Source: RGIG8775 sp045537235
Lineage (GTDB): Bacteria; Bacillota; Clostridia; Oscillospirales; CAG-272
Assembly: GCA_045537235.1 (NCBI GenBank)
Contig: JAZSPB010000175.1
Location: 1 to 64,000 of the forward strand
Direction: 5' to 3'
Length of the DNA: 64,000 nt
Shown here: positions 33,502 through 40,787 of the stretch, piece by piece
Numbering within the stretch: the stretch's first letter is position 1
Layout of the letters: each line of letters opens with the position of its first letter
Program-made: the position numbers and the translations under genes
Notes under the pieces: generated by a model
Told to the model about the DNA's origin: nothing
Databases searched by the model: none
Seen by the model: the letters and a program-made list of their open reading frames with translations, nothing else

Positions 33502-33530
33502 AAAAAAAGGAGCGTTTTTCTCCGCTCCTT
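33502..33530 (-). terminator. Terminator hairpin, minus-strand orientation
   Basis: AAGGAGCG/CGCTCCTT with a T-run only on the minus strand. It can end the SorE-like transcript coming from 33794 and would also form in the AraC transcript. Confidence 0.65.
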
Positions 33531-33557
33531 GGGCAATCAAAAAATTAAGGAATTCCT

Positions 33558-33800
33558 ATGTTTTACAACAAATGCGAAAATGAGCTCTGTAATAAGGCAA
33601 TCGCTTGCCCTAACTGCGGATACGCCCCACCGACTCACGCCCACCTCGAACCGAAACCGAATCTTGATTTAACAAATTACGGCACACAAGTTGGTACGGC
33701 AATTCCTTATTCCATCCTTGCATGGATCCGTTCGGGCTTTATCGGTATTACCGCCGACAGTCATGGTACTTTTGTCATTTCATGCATTAAGCTTTATTGA
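33558..33800 (+). pseudogene. Remnant of a zinc-ribbon protein
   Basis: The 80-codon frame opens MFYNKCENELCNKAIACPNC, resembling the double-cysteine zinc-ribbon start (CKNCGNEL...CPNCG) of common clostridial membrane proteins, but the first C-x2-C has decayed and the sequence after residue 30 loses sense. AAGGAATT precedes the ATG. It overlaps the end of the SorE-like gene on the other strand. Probably a dead fragment. Confidence 0.4.
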
Positions 33801-35035
33801 AAGTTTTCAAGCAGATATTTTTCTGCCGCAATGCTCCATAAGCCGTTGTTGGCCTTGACAAAGCCGTCGAGTTTTGAGAATCGCTCGTCCTTTTCTCCAA
33901 GCTTTGAAAAATCGGCAAGAGCAACAAGCGGCATATTTATATGCGTATAGATCAATTTTTTTCCACCGGGAATATTGGGAAGATTTTTGGTGGTTTCAAT
34001 CGCAGCATTGATTCCGCCGATATGGGTTATCATCGTCGAGGGATCGATCCGTTTTTCACCGATAAGATCAACAATATCCTTCATATCTTCGGGTGTACTT
34101 CCGCTTGTACCGGCAAAGTGATGCTGTTCATAATGCACGTTATAAAAATTGACACAAGCGGAAAATGCCTTGTCCATGGGCCCCGCAAAAAAATTGAGGC
34201 AACCGTCAAATGCAAGGAGCGAATCGGCAAGGGTGACAAGCGCAGGAACCGGAGCATAAACAAAAACGTCGTCAAAGCCTTTTCCATCGGTAAGTGCGCG
34301 AAGCTCCTCGCTATCGGAGCTGTTTATAAACACGAGACGTATGCCGTTTTCTGCCTCTCGCTCGGGAGAGAAGATATGCTTTGCCCGTTCAAGCCGCTCA
34401 TTATCGAGATCCGTAACAACAACAACGCTTGGCTTTACCGCGCCGTGGAGCGCACAATCGATGGCAACCAGCCCCATGGGACCGCAGCCCGCAAGGATTG
34501 CCACACTGCCGCCCGCCTTTATATTCATTACGGGAGCTCCGTTTTTATCAAGGTGATAATTCGCCTTATAGCCTCGAAGCACGCAGGATGCAGGCTCAAT
34601 GAGGGAGCCGTTGAAGAAGGCGTCACTGTTAAGCTTTATAAGAAAGCCATGTTCGATTGCGTGTTGGGGGACGATCGAATAGGTAGAAAGTCCGCCTATA
34701 TGCGGGAAGGTATAGCCTATCGTTTCATATCCTCCGAGATAACTCAATACGGGTGGCATGATCACTTTTTCACCAATGGAGTAATCGTTTTTCCAGCTTT
34801 CGCCAACCTCTATGATCTCTGCGCAGAATTCGTGACCGACAATAACGGGATGCTCCGCAACATCATTCGGAACACGCAAATGCGCTGCTCCCTGCTTGAT
34901 CGTCTTATAAGTAGACATACATACGCTGTCACAAACAATTTTTATCAAGATCTCACCCGAGGATATCGTGGGAAGCTCAAACTCCTCAAGCCTTACATCG
35001 TTTGATCCGTAAAGTCTCACTGCCTTTGTTTTCAT
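33794..35035 (-). CDS. Zinc-type alcohol dehydrogenase, L-sorbose-1-phosphate reductase-like
   Basis: The 413-aa medium-chain dehydrogenase has a catalytic-domain opening KTKAVRLYGSNDVRLEEFEL with CDSVCMSTYKTIKQGAAH (about 35-52) and GHEFCAEIIEVG (about 67-78). The nucleotide domain has AGCGPMGLVAIDCALHG (about 183-199) and VVVTDLDNERL. This sequence pattern and length match SorE-type sugar-phosphate reductases as I remember them; the usual structural-zinc cysteine lobe is absent. It would interconvert a ketose-1-phosphate and hexitol-phosphate. I start it at 35035 (GAGAGG upstream), 10 bp after the aldolase stop, in one operon under the DeoR-type operator. Confidence 0.82.
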   Translation of the reverse strand: MKTKAVRLYGSNDVRLEEFELPTISSGEILIKIVCDSVCMSTYKTIKQGAAHLRVPNDVAEHPVIVGHEFCAEIIEVGESWKNDYSIGEKVIMPPVLSYLGGYETIGYTFPHIGGLSTYSIVPQHAIEHGFLIKLNSDAFFNGSLIEPASCVLRGYKANYHLDKNGAPVMNIKAGGSVAILAGCGPMGLVAIDCALHGAVKPSVVVVTDLDNERLERAKHIFSPEREAENGIRLVFINSSDSEELRALTDGKGFDDVFVYAPVPALVTLADSLLAFDGCLNFFAGPMDKAFSACVNFYNVHYEQHHFAGTSGSTPEDMKDIVDLIGEKRIDPSTMITHIGGINAAIETTKNLPNIPGGKKLIYTHINMPLVALADFSKLGEKDERFSKLDGFVKANNGLWSIAAEKYLLENFQ

Positions 35036-35045
35036 AGCACACCTC

Positions 35046-35915
35046 TCAAGCACGTCCGCAGCTACCGAAGGTGCGTATCTTTTCACGGATGACTTCCTTC
35101 ATTTTGAGTCGGGCATCCTCAAATACGAACGCGGGCCACGTGGAAGGGTTGGTAATGGAATTGAGCTTGTCTCGGAGCGCCGTGTTCATAGCGCCTACCA
35201 CATCGGAGTAAATATTGATTTTGGTAACGCCGTGCTCGATTGCCATCTTCATTTGATCGTCGGGTGTTCCGCTTCCGCCGTGAAGCACAAGAGGGCGGTC
35301 ACAGACGGCAACGATCTCATCAAGACGGTCAATGCGCAGGGTGGGAGTGCTCCTGTAAACACCGTGGCTTGTACCGATCGCTACCGCGAGAGCATCAACG
35401 TCGGTAATTTTAACAAAGCGGACAACCTCCTCGGGAAGGGTCAGTGTATCCTCGGCATTCTCGTTAAAAACAGTAGCCTTTTCATTTCCCACCATGGCAT
35501 TTCCAACGTGTCCCAGCTCGGCCTCTACGGTAACTCCATGCGCGTGAGCATATTTCACGACCTCGGCTGTTTTTCTTGCATTTTCCTCAAAGGGAAGCTC
35601 GGAACCGTCGAACATAACCGAGCTGAAGCCGGCATCGATTGCCGCCTTTATAGATTCAAGATCGGTTGCGTGATCAAGATGGAAACAAACAGGAACCGTA
35701 TAGTGCTCAGATGCCGCCCGAACCATGGATGTGATAAGGGGGAGTCCCTTTCCACCCAAATCCACTCCGAGTCCCATGAGAAGTGCCGGAGCCTTTTCCT
35801 CCTCGCACACATCAAGCACGGCGCGCATCATTTCATAATTGCTTACGTCAAACGCAGGGAGCGCATAGTGACCCTTTTTTGCGTTTGCAAGCATTTCTTT
35901 CATGGTAACAAGCAT
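35046..35915 (-). CDS. Class II fructose/tagatose-bisphosphate aldolase family protein
   Basis: The 289-aa zinc-dependent aldolase has D81-H82 in HLDHAT (first zinc ligand and catalytic Asp), MFDGSELP (about 101), E133/H136 in VEAELGHVG, and later GTSHGVY and LHGGSGTPDD with the other zinc histidines and phosphate loop. It resembles GatY/KbaY/FbaA and probably cleaves a ketose bisphosphate into two trioses. The start at 35915 (AAAAGGAG upstream) is preferred over the in-frame extension that would run through the divergent promoter. First gene of the aldolase-SorE operon, opposite a DeoR regulator. Confidence 0.9.
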   Translation of the reverse strand: MLVTMKEMLANAKKGHYALPAFDVSNYEMMRAVLDVCEEEKAPALLMGLGVDLGGKGLPLITSMVRAASEHYTVPVCFHLDHATDLESIKAAIDAGFSSVMFDGSELPFEENARKTAEVVKYAHAHGVTVEAELGHVGNAMVGNEKATVFNENAEDTLTLPEEVVRFVKITDVDALAVAIGTSHGVYRSTPTLRIDRLDEIVAVCDRPLVLHGGSGTPDDQMKMAIEHGVTKINIYSDVVGAMNTALRDKLNSITNPSTWPAFVFEDARLKMKEVIREKIRTFGSCGRA

Positions 35916-35937
35916 AAAAATTCTCCTTTTCATTGTG

Positions 35938-36011
35938 TTGACAGACTTCATTTTAGATGATATAATTATACCATTCAAACATTTCGAAAGCAATATTTGT
36001 TCGAAATGTTT
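35938..36011. promoter_or_regulatory. Divergent promoters with a 12-bp inverted-repeat operator
   Basis: Plus strand: TTGACA (35938-35943), 17 bp, TATAAT (35961-35966) for the DeoR gene. Minus strand: TTGCTT (35988-35993), 17 bp, TATAAT (35965-35970) for the aldolase operon. A perfect inverted repeat AAACATTTCGAA (35977-35988) / TTCGAAATGTTT (36000-36011) covers the minus -35 box and the start of the plus transcript; a half-site GAACATTTTTTC follows. This suits repression of both genes by the DeoR protein. Confidence 0.85.
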
Positions 36012-36045
36012 AAAATTGAACATTTTTTCAAACATCGGAGGAGAT

Positions 36046-36750
36046 ATGGAGCCGGATAGCAGAAAAAAAGAAATTTTAGATATGCTGTATAAGAAAGGCA
36101 AACTCACAGTAGGCGAACTGTCAAAAACACTTTATGTGTCGGAAATGACGATACGCCGCGACCTTGCCGAAATGGAAAAAGGGGGGTATTTGAGACGTTA
36201 CAGAGGGGGCGCCGTACTTAGAACGAGCATTCGAGAGATGCCGATCGCGCAACGGTTCTTTTATGACGAGGAAGAGAAAAAAACGCTATGCGAAAGGTGT
36301 GTTCCCTATCTTGGCGACAATATAACCGTTTATCTTGACAGCTCTTCCACCTGTCTTTATCTTATTCCCCATCTTCAAAAATATAAAAACATCCGCATCG
36401 TAACAAACTCGGTGCAAGCCTTGCTGAACGCCTCCGCTTTTCACATTCCTTGTTTACTTATTGGAGGCGAATATTACGAGCAGGATATGTGTCTTGTCGG
36501 CTCCCTTGCCGAGCAATATGCGAATGAGTTGAATGTCGATGTTGCTTTTTTTACCACGGCGGCATATTCCGATGACGGTGTTATTTCAGATTTTGATATA
36601 AATCAGACGATGATAAGAAAAATAATTCTGAAAAATGCAAAAAAGAGTATCGTTCTTTTTGAAAGCTCGAAGAGGGGACAAAAGATGACATATACCCTTT
36701 GTAGAAAGAAGGACGTTACCGCAGTTATCGTTGCCAACGAAGATCCATAA
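36046..36750 (+). CDS. DeoR/GlpR-family transcriptional regulator
   Basis: The 234-aa protein has an N-terminal winged HTH (8-62; LTVGELSKTLYVSEMTIRRD, GGYLRRYRGGAVL, the DeoR signature) and a sugar-phosphate-binding DeoRC domain (about 75-230; YLDSSSTCLYLIPHL, VTNSVQALL, LIGGEYYEQDM, DVAFFTTAAYSDDGV). It is expected to repress the divergent aldolase and SorE-like genes until a sugar phosphate binds. Start ATG 36046 follows GGAGGAG. The last domain lacks the usual exact DKSK phosphate element (FESSKRG instead). Confidence 0.9.
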   Translation: MEPDSRKKEILDMLYKKGKLTVGELSKTLYVSEMTIRRDLAEMEKGGYLRRYRGGAVLRTSIREMPIAQRFFYDEEEKKTLCERCVPYLGDNITVYLDSSSTCLYLIPHLQKYKNIRIVTNSVQALLNASAFHIPCLLIGGEYYEQDMCLVGSLAEQYANELNVDVAFFTTAAYSDDGVISDFDINQTMIRKIILKNAKKSIVLFESSKRGQKMTYTLCRKKDVTAVIVANEDP

Positions 36751-36790
36751 AATCCCCTCGTATCTTATCCGCAAATACCGAGCTCGTCAA

Positions 36791-36868
36791 AAAAGGACAG
36801 AGAGCTTGATATGCCCCCAAAAGTTAGATGCTTTTGGAGGTGCATATCATTGTACTCTCTGTCCTTTT
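36791..36868. repeat. Long imperfect hairpin, possible collapsed IS ends
   Basis: AAAAGGACAGAGAG pairs with CTCTCTGTCCTTTT, then GATATGC with GCATATC, then CCCCAAAAG with CTTTTGGAGG, around a 7-base loop. The inner part TGATATGCCCCCAAAAGTTA looks like an IS3-family end (recalled motif CCCCCAAAAGTTAGA). Just after it, around 37000-37080, a short coding-looking stretch (frame reading GTADNKGNRADYTADYDSNA) may be another gene fragment. It lies just after the DeoR gene and may also act as a terminator. Confidence 0.6.
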
Positions 36869-37089
36869 GCTGTCGGCAAGTAACGATTTCTATTGAATTT
36901 CAAAAAACGGTCTTTCGCGTATGTCTCCGTATATCTACCGCATTTTATCCTTTGAGGACTTGCTTTTTCTCTTTCCTTTTTGAGTCCAAGCCTGACCTCT
37001 GAAGCGGCACCGCCGACAACAAAGGCAACCGCGCCGACTACACTGCCGATTATGACAGCAATGCTCTGCCGTACAGCTTAAAAATCAAA

Positions 37090-38037
37090 TCAGTTACACT
37101 CGGCAACAAGGGGACCCGCAAGTTCGGAGAGGAAGAAAAGTCTGCCCGCGAGTGTGGGAATATAAGAAGATGTTATCCAAGGCGTCTTGCCGTGACGGAG
37201 AGTCATCCAAAGGGAAAGTCCCTGCCACTGCATTCCTCTGCCCAGTGTTCCGTCCGCGCCGCCAATTGCATAGTCTGCTTGCAAGAAGAGACCGGGACCT
37301 ATTGTGTTCGCGCGGCAGGGGACGAGAGTGGTTCTCGACTTGAAGCTTGTAAGTGCGTTCTGCTCAACCGTAAGAGGGTGAATCTTCGCACCGATTCTGT
37401 AGGGCGCCTTTTCCCATTCCTCTGCGGTAGCATAATCAGCCGCGAAGGTGGGTTCCCAGAACGCAATGTGGCACATCCTTCCGATACCGTAAACAAGCAC
37501 GAGCTTTGCACCCGCTGCCTTAAGCGCCGCGATCTTTTCGGGATATGTGGGAAGATTTACCTTTGTAGCAAAGTTTCTCTGCTCCTTGGGAACAGTAAGC
37601 TCCCCCAGAGGATTAAAGAGTGCCTGCTCCATAGCGTATCGGAACGAGCCTGTGTTGTCGCCGTCAAGGGTATTCCCCTCTCCGTCAGCCCACTCATCCA
37701 TATTGAATGTGTAAACGTGCTCACAAGACACCTTCCACTCCTTAAGGAAGTAAACGACCCACTTGTACATCCCCATAGGACCTACGGGAAGAATGAAAGC
37801 AATTTTTTCACCGCGCTCTTTAGCAAGTCTTATCTGCATTGCGATCTCGTGACCCATGTAGGTTTCAAATTCGCCAAGGCTCTCGCACTTGACGGGAGTA
37901 AAGTCCTTGTTCCAGAAGGCCTGTCTTTCACAAATTGTCTCGGGTGCGCCAACGCACGCATCAATCTTGTCAAAATCCCACCCCGATGGATAGAAGCCCT
38001 CAAGAGCACTGCCTTTAACTGTAGAATTGAAATTCAT
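37090..38037 (-). CDS. NagB-like glucosamine-6-phosphate deaminase family protein
   Basis: The 315-aa member of the NagB/6-phosphogluconolactonase fold is longer than NagB (~266). FILPVGPMGMYKWVVYFLKE matches the sugar-phosphate P-loop-like start, FNMDEWADGEGN the catalytic Asp segment, and GIGRMCHIAFWEP (about 185-197) the NagB GxGxxGHIAFNEP motif with two substitutions (M-C for D-G, W for N), while the His and Glu are kept. The C-terminal SSYIPTLAGRLFFLSELAGP is unusual. Chemistry is probably an aldose-ketose isomerase or deaminase on a modified amino sugar. PIG-L deacetylase upstream on the same strand supports amino-sugar use. Confidence 0.72.
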   Translation of the reverse strand: MNFNSTVKGSALEGFYPSGWDFDKIDACVGAPETICERQAFWNKDFTPVKCESLGEFETYMGHEIAMQIRLAKERGEKIAFILPVGPMGMYKWVVYFLKEWKVSCEHVYTFNMDEWADGEGNTLDGDNTGSFRYAMEQALFNPLGELTVPKEQRNFATKVNLPTYPEKIAALKAAGAKLVLVYGIGRMCHIAFWEPTFAADYATAEEWEKAPYRIGAKIHPLTVEQNALTSFKSRTTLVPCRANTIGPGLFLQADYAIGGADGTLGRGMQWQGLSLWMTLRHGKTPWITSSYIPTLAGRLFFLSELAGPLVAECN

Positions 38038-38359
38038 AATATTGCTCCTTTTATTTTTGAATATTTTGAATTATGTTGTGGGGAACTTGCCTAAACGCTA
38101 TCATATACGGTACCGAGCTGTGTGAAGTTGCCCTCTCAATACAGGAGCCTCGATATCTTCAAGATGCCGCGTGTCTATAGGAAACAAACTTGATCTATTG
38201 CATCGGATATACTCGCCGTCACCGCCTCGGACGCGTAAGCTATACAAACATCTCCGCCCTCAAGTATCCTTATGCGAGGGGGGGGTTCATTTCCTCTGTT
38301 GCGTAGTCCATGACCGAATTCGAAGTTATCTTGTTAATGCAATACATCTTCATCCTTTT
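38038..38359. other. Intergenic region with no gene seen
   Basis: About 320 bp between the NagB-like and PIG-L genes. It contains the AGGAGC ribosome site of the NagB-like gene at its left end. I found no convincing reading frame, promoter or strong hairpin in the rest. Confidence 0.45.
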
Positions 38360-39064
38360 TTATGGAAGCAATCTTTTTGTTGTCTGTCTCAAGTCTGCAC
38401 GAAAGCATCTGAAGCCCTCGGCATACTTCACACCGCATTGGTATCCGCGGTATCTTGCAACAACGTCAAGCTTTTCGGTAAAGTCAACGCCATCGTGATC
38501 AAGAAGCCACTTAAGCTGGCTTTGATGGCACTGAAGCATCGCCTTTTTGGTATCCATCTCGTCGGTAATGTCAACATAGATCTCGGGAACGAATCCCACA
38601 CCCGAAGCCGACTCCATAAAATAAATCGGAACGGTAGCCGTAGGTGTCTCTGTTTTGCTTGGATAATGGGGAACGCCCGCCGCAAAGCTTGCCGCAAAAA
38701 CAAGCTGATAGGTCGCCGTGTGGTCGGGCATATAGTCGTCGGGATTGTGGGTAACAATGAAGTCGGGATTGGCATATCGGATGATCTCAACCACCTTGTC
38801 AACCGACTCTCTGTTGTGCTCAAAAATATCAAGATCGTGGAAACCGCCCCAAATGACCTCGGCACCCGATATCTCGCCTGCTTGCTTGGCTTCCTCTCGA
38901 CGGATCTCGCCAAGCTCTTTCGGCATGATCTCTACATGACCCAAGTCTCCGTCAGACAGGTGACAGCAAAAAACTTTGTCACCCCGCTTAACGCACTTTG
39001 CCACTGTGCCGCCGCACTCTATCTCGATGTCGTCAGGATGAGCACCGATGAAAAGAACTCTCAT
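38360..39064 (-). CDS. PIG-L family deacetylase
   Basis: The 234-aa LmbE/PIG-L zinc enzyme would deacetylate an N-acetyl sugar or related amide. The zinc motif AHPDD is at 8-12, and the third ligand region THNPDDYMPDHTATYQ is near 105-120. No signal peptide, so it acts in the cytoplasm. The ATG follows AAGGAGG and a good promoter lies at 39101-39129. Together with the downstream NagB-like gene it could convert an N-acetylamino sugar derivative into a central metabolite (inference). Confidence 0.87.
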   Translation of the reverse strand: MRVLFIGAHPDDIEIECGGTVAKCVKRGDKVFCCHLSDGDLGHVEIMPKELGEIRREEAKQAGEISGAEVIWGGFHDLDIFEHNRESVDKVVEIIRYANPDFIVTHNPDDYMPDHTATYQLVFAASFAAGVPHYPSKTETPTATVPIYFMESASGVGFVPEIYVDITDEMDTKKAMLQCHQSQLKWLLDHDGVDFTEKLDVVARYRGYQCGVKYAEGFRCFRADLRQTTKRLLP

Positions 39065-39100
39065 GTAAAGAACCTCCTTGTCTCATTTTCTTACATCCAA

Positions 39101-39129
39101 ATTATATCACATATGTACTTGTTTTTCAA
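39101..39129 (-). promoter_or_regulatory. Promoter of the PIG-L gene
   Basis: TTGAAA, 17 bp, TATAAT on the minus strand, 37 bp upstream of the start codon; TIR element 2 begins 34 bp further out. Confidence 0.7.
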
Positions 39130-39200
39130 GACAACTGAAAAAAAAAGTAAAAGATATGCGTAGTGCCCTTAAGGACAGTTTTAGTACCGACAAAAAAACA

Positions 39201-39232
39201 AAAACCGCAGATTGATTTTCTGCGGTTTTTTT
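39201..39232. terminator. Terminator hairpin at the left end of element 2
   Basis: AAAACCGCAG/CTGCGGTTTT with a 9-base loop and T-runs on both strands. A TTGATT-17 bp-TATAAT promoter for the Nudix gene (39212-39240) overlaps its right arm. Confidence 0.75.
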
Positions 39233-39307
39233 GATATAATAAGTAAGGTGAATTAACGAATGTTCTTTTGATTGAAAAGAAAAAACGTGACAAAAGGAGA
39301 ATTGGGA

Positions 39308-39739
39308 ATGTTAGAAAAATCATGCGGAACGATACCTTACACAATAAAAAACGGAACAGTTTGCTACTTGCTCGTAAAAGCAAAGGATGATGGATATTGC
39401 GGATTCCCCAAAGGTCATGTCGAAAAAAATGAAAGCGAAGAAAAAACCGCACTTCGAGAAACATTGGAGGAAACATCAATCCATACTCAAATCAACAGCG
39501 CGTTTCGTTATGAAACATCCTATCAAATGGGAAATGGAAATACAAAAACGGTCGTGTATTTCTTGGCAAAATTTCAAAATCAAACGCCCAAACGAAACAA
39601 GTATTTTGAGGATTTTTCGTATTTGATTCTTCCGTTTGAAGAAGCGTATCAACAGCTTACATTTGAAAACACTAAACAAATTCTCAAGGAAGTAAATGAT
39701 TTTTTAACGGGTGCCGCACCCCAAGCCTCCCTTGTGTAA
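39308..39739 (+). CDS. Nudix hydrolase (Ap4A-hydrolase-like)
   Basis: The 143-aa protein carries a Nudix box GHVEKNESEEKTALRETLEE (about 46-65) followed by TSI, with the REtlEE core intact. The preceding GYCGFPKGH and the N-terminus KSCGTIPYTIKNGTVCYLLV resemble bis(5'-nucleosyl)-tetraphosphatases that hydrolyse dinucleoside polyphosphates. I start it at 39308 (AAAGGAG upstream). Its last seven or so residues (AAPQASLV) and its stop codon are read from the R2 repeat, so R2 insertion has replaced the native 3' end. The catalytic domain looks complete. Confidence 0.85.
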   Translation: MLEKSCGTIPYTIKNGTVCYLLVKAKDDGYCGFPKGHVEKNESEEKTALRETLEETSIHTQINSAFRYETSYQMGNGNTKTVVYFLAKFQNQTPKRNKYFEDFSYLILPFEEAYQQLTFENTKQILKEVNDFLTGAAPQASLV

Positions 39740-40170
39740 AGGGAGGTGGCACGCGTTAGCGTGACGGAGGGATTGTAATGGAGAGAAAACATAATAAAGG
39801 AATTGTTCCAACCGCAAAGATGTTACGAAAGAATATGACCAAAGAAGAAAAACACCTTTGGTATGATTTTTTGCGTACTTATCCTGTTCGCTTTTCTCGT
39901 CAGAAGGTTCTCGGAAGGTATATTGCGGATTTTTACTGTGCAAAGGCAAAGCTCGTCATAGAGCTTGACGGTTCAGGACATTATACCGAGGAAGGAAAAC
40001 AATATGATGAAGAAAGAACCGCTTTCCTTGAAGAATGCGGATTGACGGTTATCAGAATACCGAATACGGAAATACATAAAAACTTTCGGGGTGTTTGCGA
40101 ATATATTGATCACCTCGTGGAACAATCCCTCAGTCAGCTTCGCTGACAGCTCCCTTTACACAAGGGAGCC
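39725..40170 (+). repeat. R2 hairpin element, gene-bearing copy (R2b)
   Basis: The left 47 bp (hairpin CCTCCCTTGTGTAAAGGGAGG, small hairpin CACGC-GTTA-GCGTG, core GACGGAGGGATTGT) and right ~48 bp (ACAATCCCTCAG, hairpin TCAGC-TTC-GCTGA, CTCCCTTTACACAAGGGAG) match the ends of the 123-bp copies. In place of the ~25-bp middle of those copies there is a complete DUF559 gene. The core supplies GGAGGG six bases before the ATG, and the right end supplies the last codons and stop. Confidence 0.85.
39778..40146 (+). CDS. DUF559 (Vsr/PD-(D/E)XK-like) endonuclease-domain protein inside R2
   Basis: The 122-aa DUF559 protein has a start region NKGIVPTAKMLRKNMTKEEK, then LWYDFLRTYPVRFSRQKVLG and the nuclease core: D51 in IADFYC, E62 and D64 in LVIELDGSGH, H68, and a closing TVIRIPNTEI. 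The DUF559 fold resembles very-short-patch repair endonucleases (family knowledge). The start uses GGAGGG from the R2 left end with 6-bp spacing. The C-terminal EQSLSQLR is translated from the R2 right end. The gene thus exactly fills a hairpin repeat, which suggests that it is part of that element rather than a host gene. Confidence 0.9.
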   Translation: MERKHNKGIVPTAKMLRKNMTKEEKHLWYDFLRTYPVRFSRQKVLGRYIADFYCAKAKLVIELDGSGHYTEEGKQYDEERTAFLEECGLTVIRIPNTEIHKNFRGVCEYIDHLVEQSLSQLR

Positions 40171-40319
40171 TTTTTTATGTTCACCTATAACTTGTCAATT
40201 TTCCTGACAACTACTGACTGAATTAAAGACAACAAGATTTTTGCCAAAAGCAACGCAAAGGCACTTTTGACATTGGCATATCAAAAGCACACTTGCTTAC
40301 CTTCCGGGAGGTCAAAAAA

Positions 40320-40442
40320 GCCTCCCCTGTGTAAGGGGAGGTGGCTCGCGCAGCGAGACGGAGGGATTGTAAAAGGTTAGATTATCGCTCAAAACAATCC
40401 CTCAGCCGCCTTCGGCGTCAGCTCCCTTTACACAAGGGAGCC
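40320..40442. repeat. R2 hairpin repeat, 123-bp gene-less copy (R2c)
   Basis: Same length and layout as R2a. The first hairpin is CCTCCCCTGTGTAAGGGGAGG, where the C/G change relative to other copies is compensated on both sides of the stem. The second is CTCGC-GCA-GCGAG. The core GACGGAGGGATTGT and its partner ACAATCCCTCAG are unchanged. It lies 150 bp after R2b, inside TIR element 2. Confidence 0.9.
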
Positions 40443-40540
40443 TTTGGTTTGTGCAAGCCGTTTATTTGCAAATAGACGGAAATTGGGTTGTAGTCTTTAA
40501 TTAAGGCATACGAAGCACTGCTTTTGTGGACACAAAAGCA

Positions 40541-40578
40541 AAATACGACATATCCCTTTCGAGATATGCCGTATTTTT
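40541..40578. terminator. Hairpin at the right end of element 2
   Basis: AAATACGACATATC pairs with GATATGCCGTATTT (one mismatch) and is followed by TTT and the terminal repeat. It mirrors the hairpin just inside the left end. Confidence 0.65.
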
Positions 40579-40787
40579 AAAAACTGTCCTTTAGAGTACA
40601 GCCCACAGTGGCAATACATTTTTAAGCTTTTGATGCTCACTGCAAACAATTCCCTTTGGCTCTTGCAAAAGCTTTTTTTCGCGATATAAATAACATGAGC
40701 GCTCTTCTTTGCTTTTTTTCCTTATGTTTAGTCGGTTTGGCTTACATCTTGAAACATCTACAAAAAACGTTCCTGTGAACTTCCATA

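Larger units (their letters stand above)
39163..40600. mobile_element. TIR-bounded cargo element 2 (about 1.44 kb, no transposase)
   Basis: Left end GTGCCCTTAAGGACAGTTTT (39163) and right end, reversed, GTACTCTAAAGGACAGTTTT (to 40599): imperfect inverted repeats matching the ends of element 1. Just inside the left end are TACCGACA, an A-run and a terminator hairpin, as in element 1. Near the right end GCTTTTGTGGACACAAAAGC (40520-40539) matches the motif inside the left end of element 1. Cargo: Nudix gene, DUF559-bearing R2 element, gene-less R2 copy. Confidence 0.6.

Noticed and set aside
38171..39163. 330-codon plus-strand frame opposite the PIG-L gene
   Set aside because: Antisense shadow of the PIG-L gene, which has the AHPDD motif and a promoter.
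39725..40442. R2 repeats as a CRISPR array
   Set aside because: Copies are 123 bp or carry a gene, are inverted-repeat hairpins, and have no regular unique spacers.
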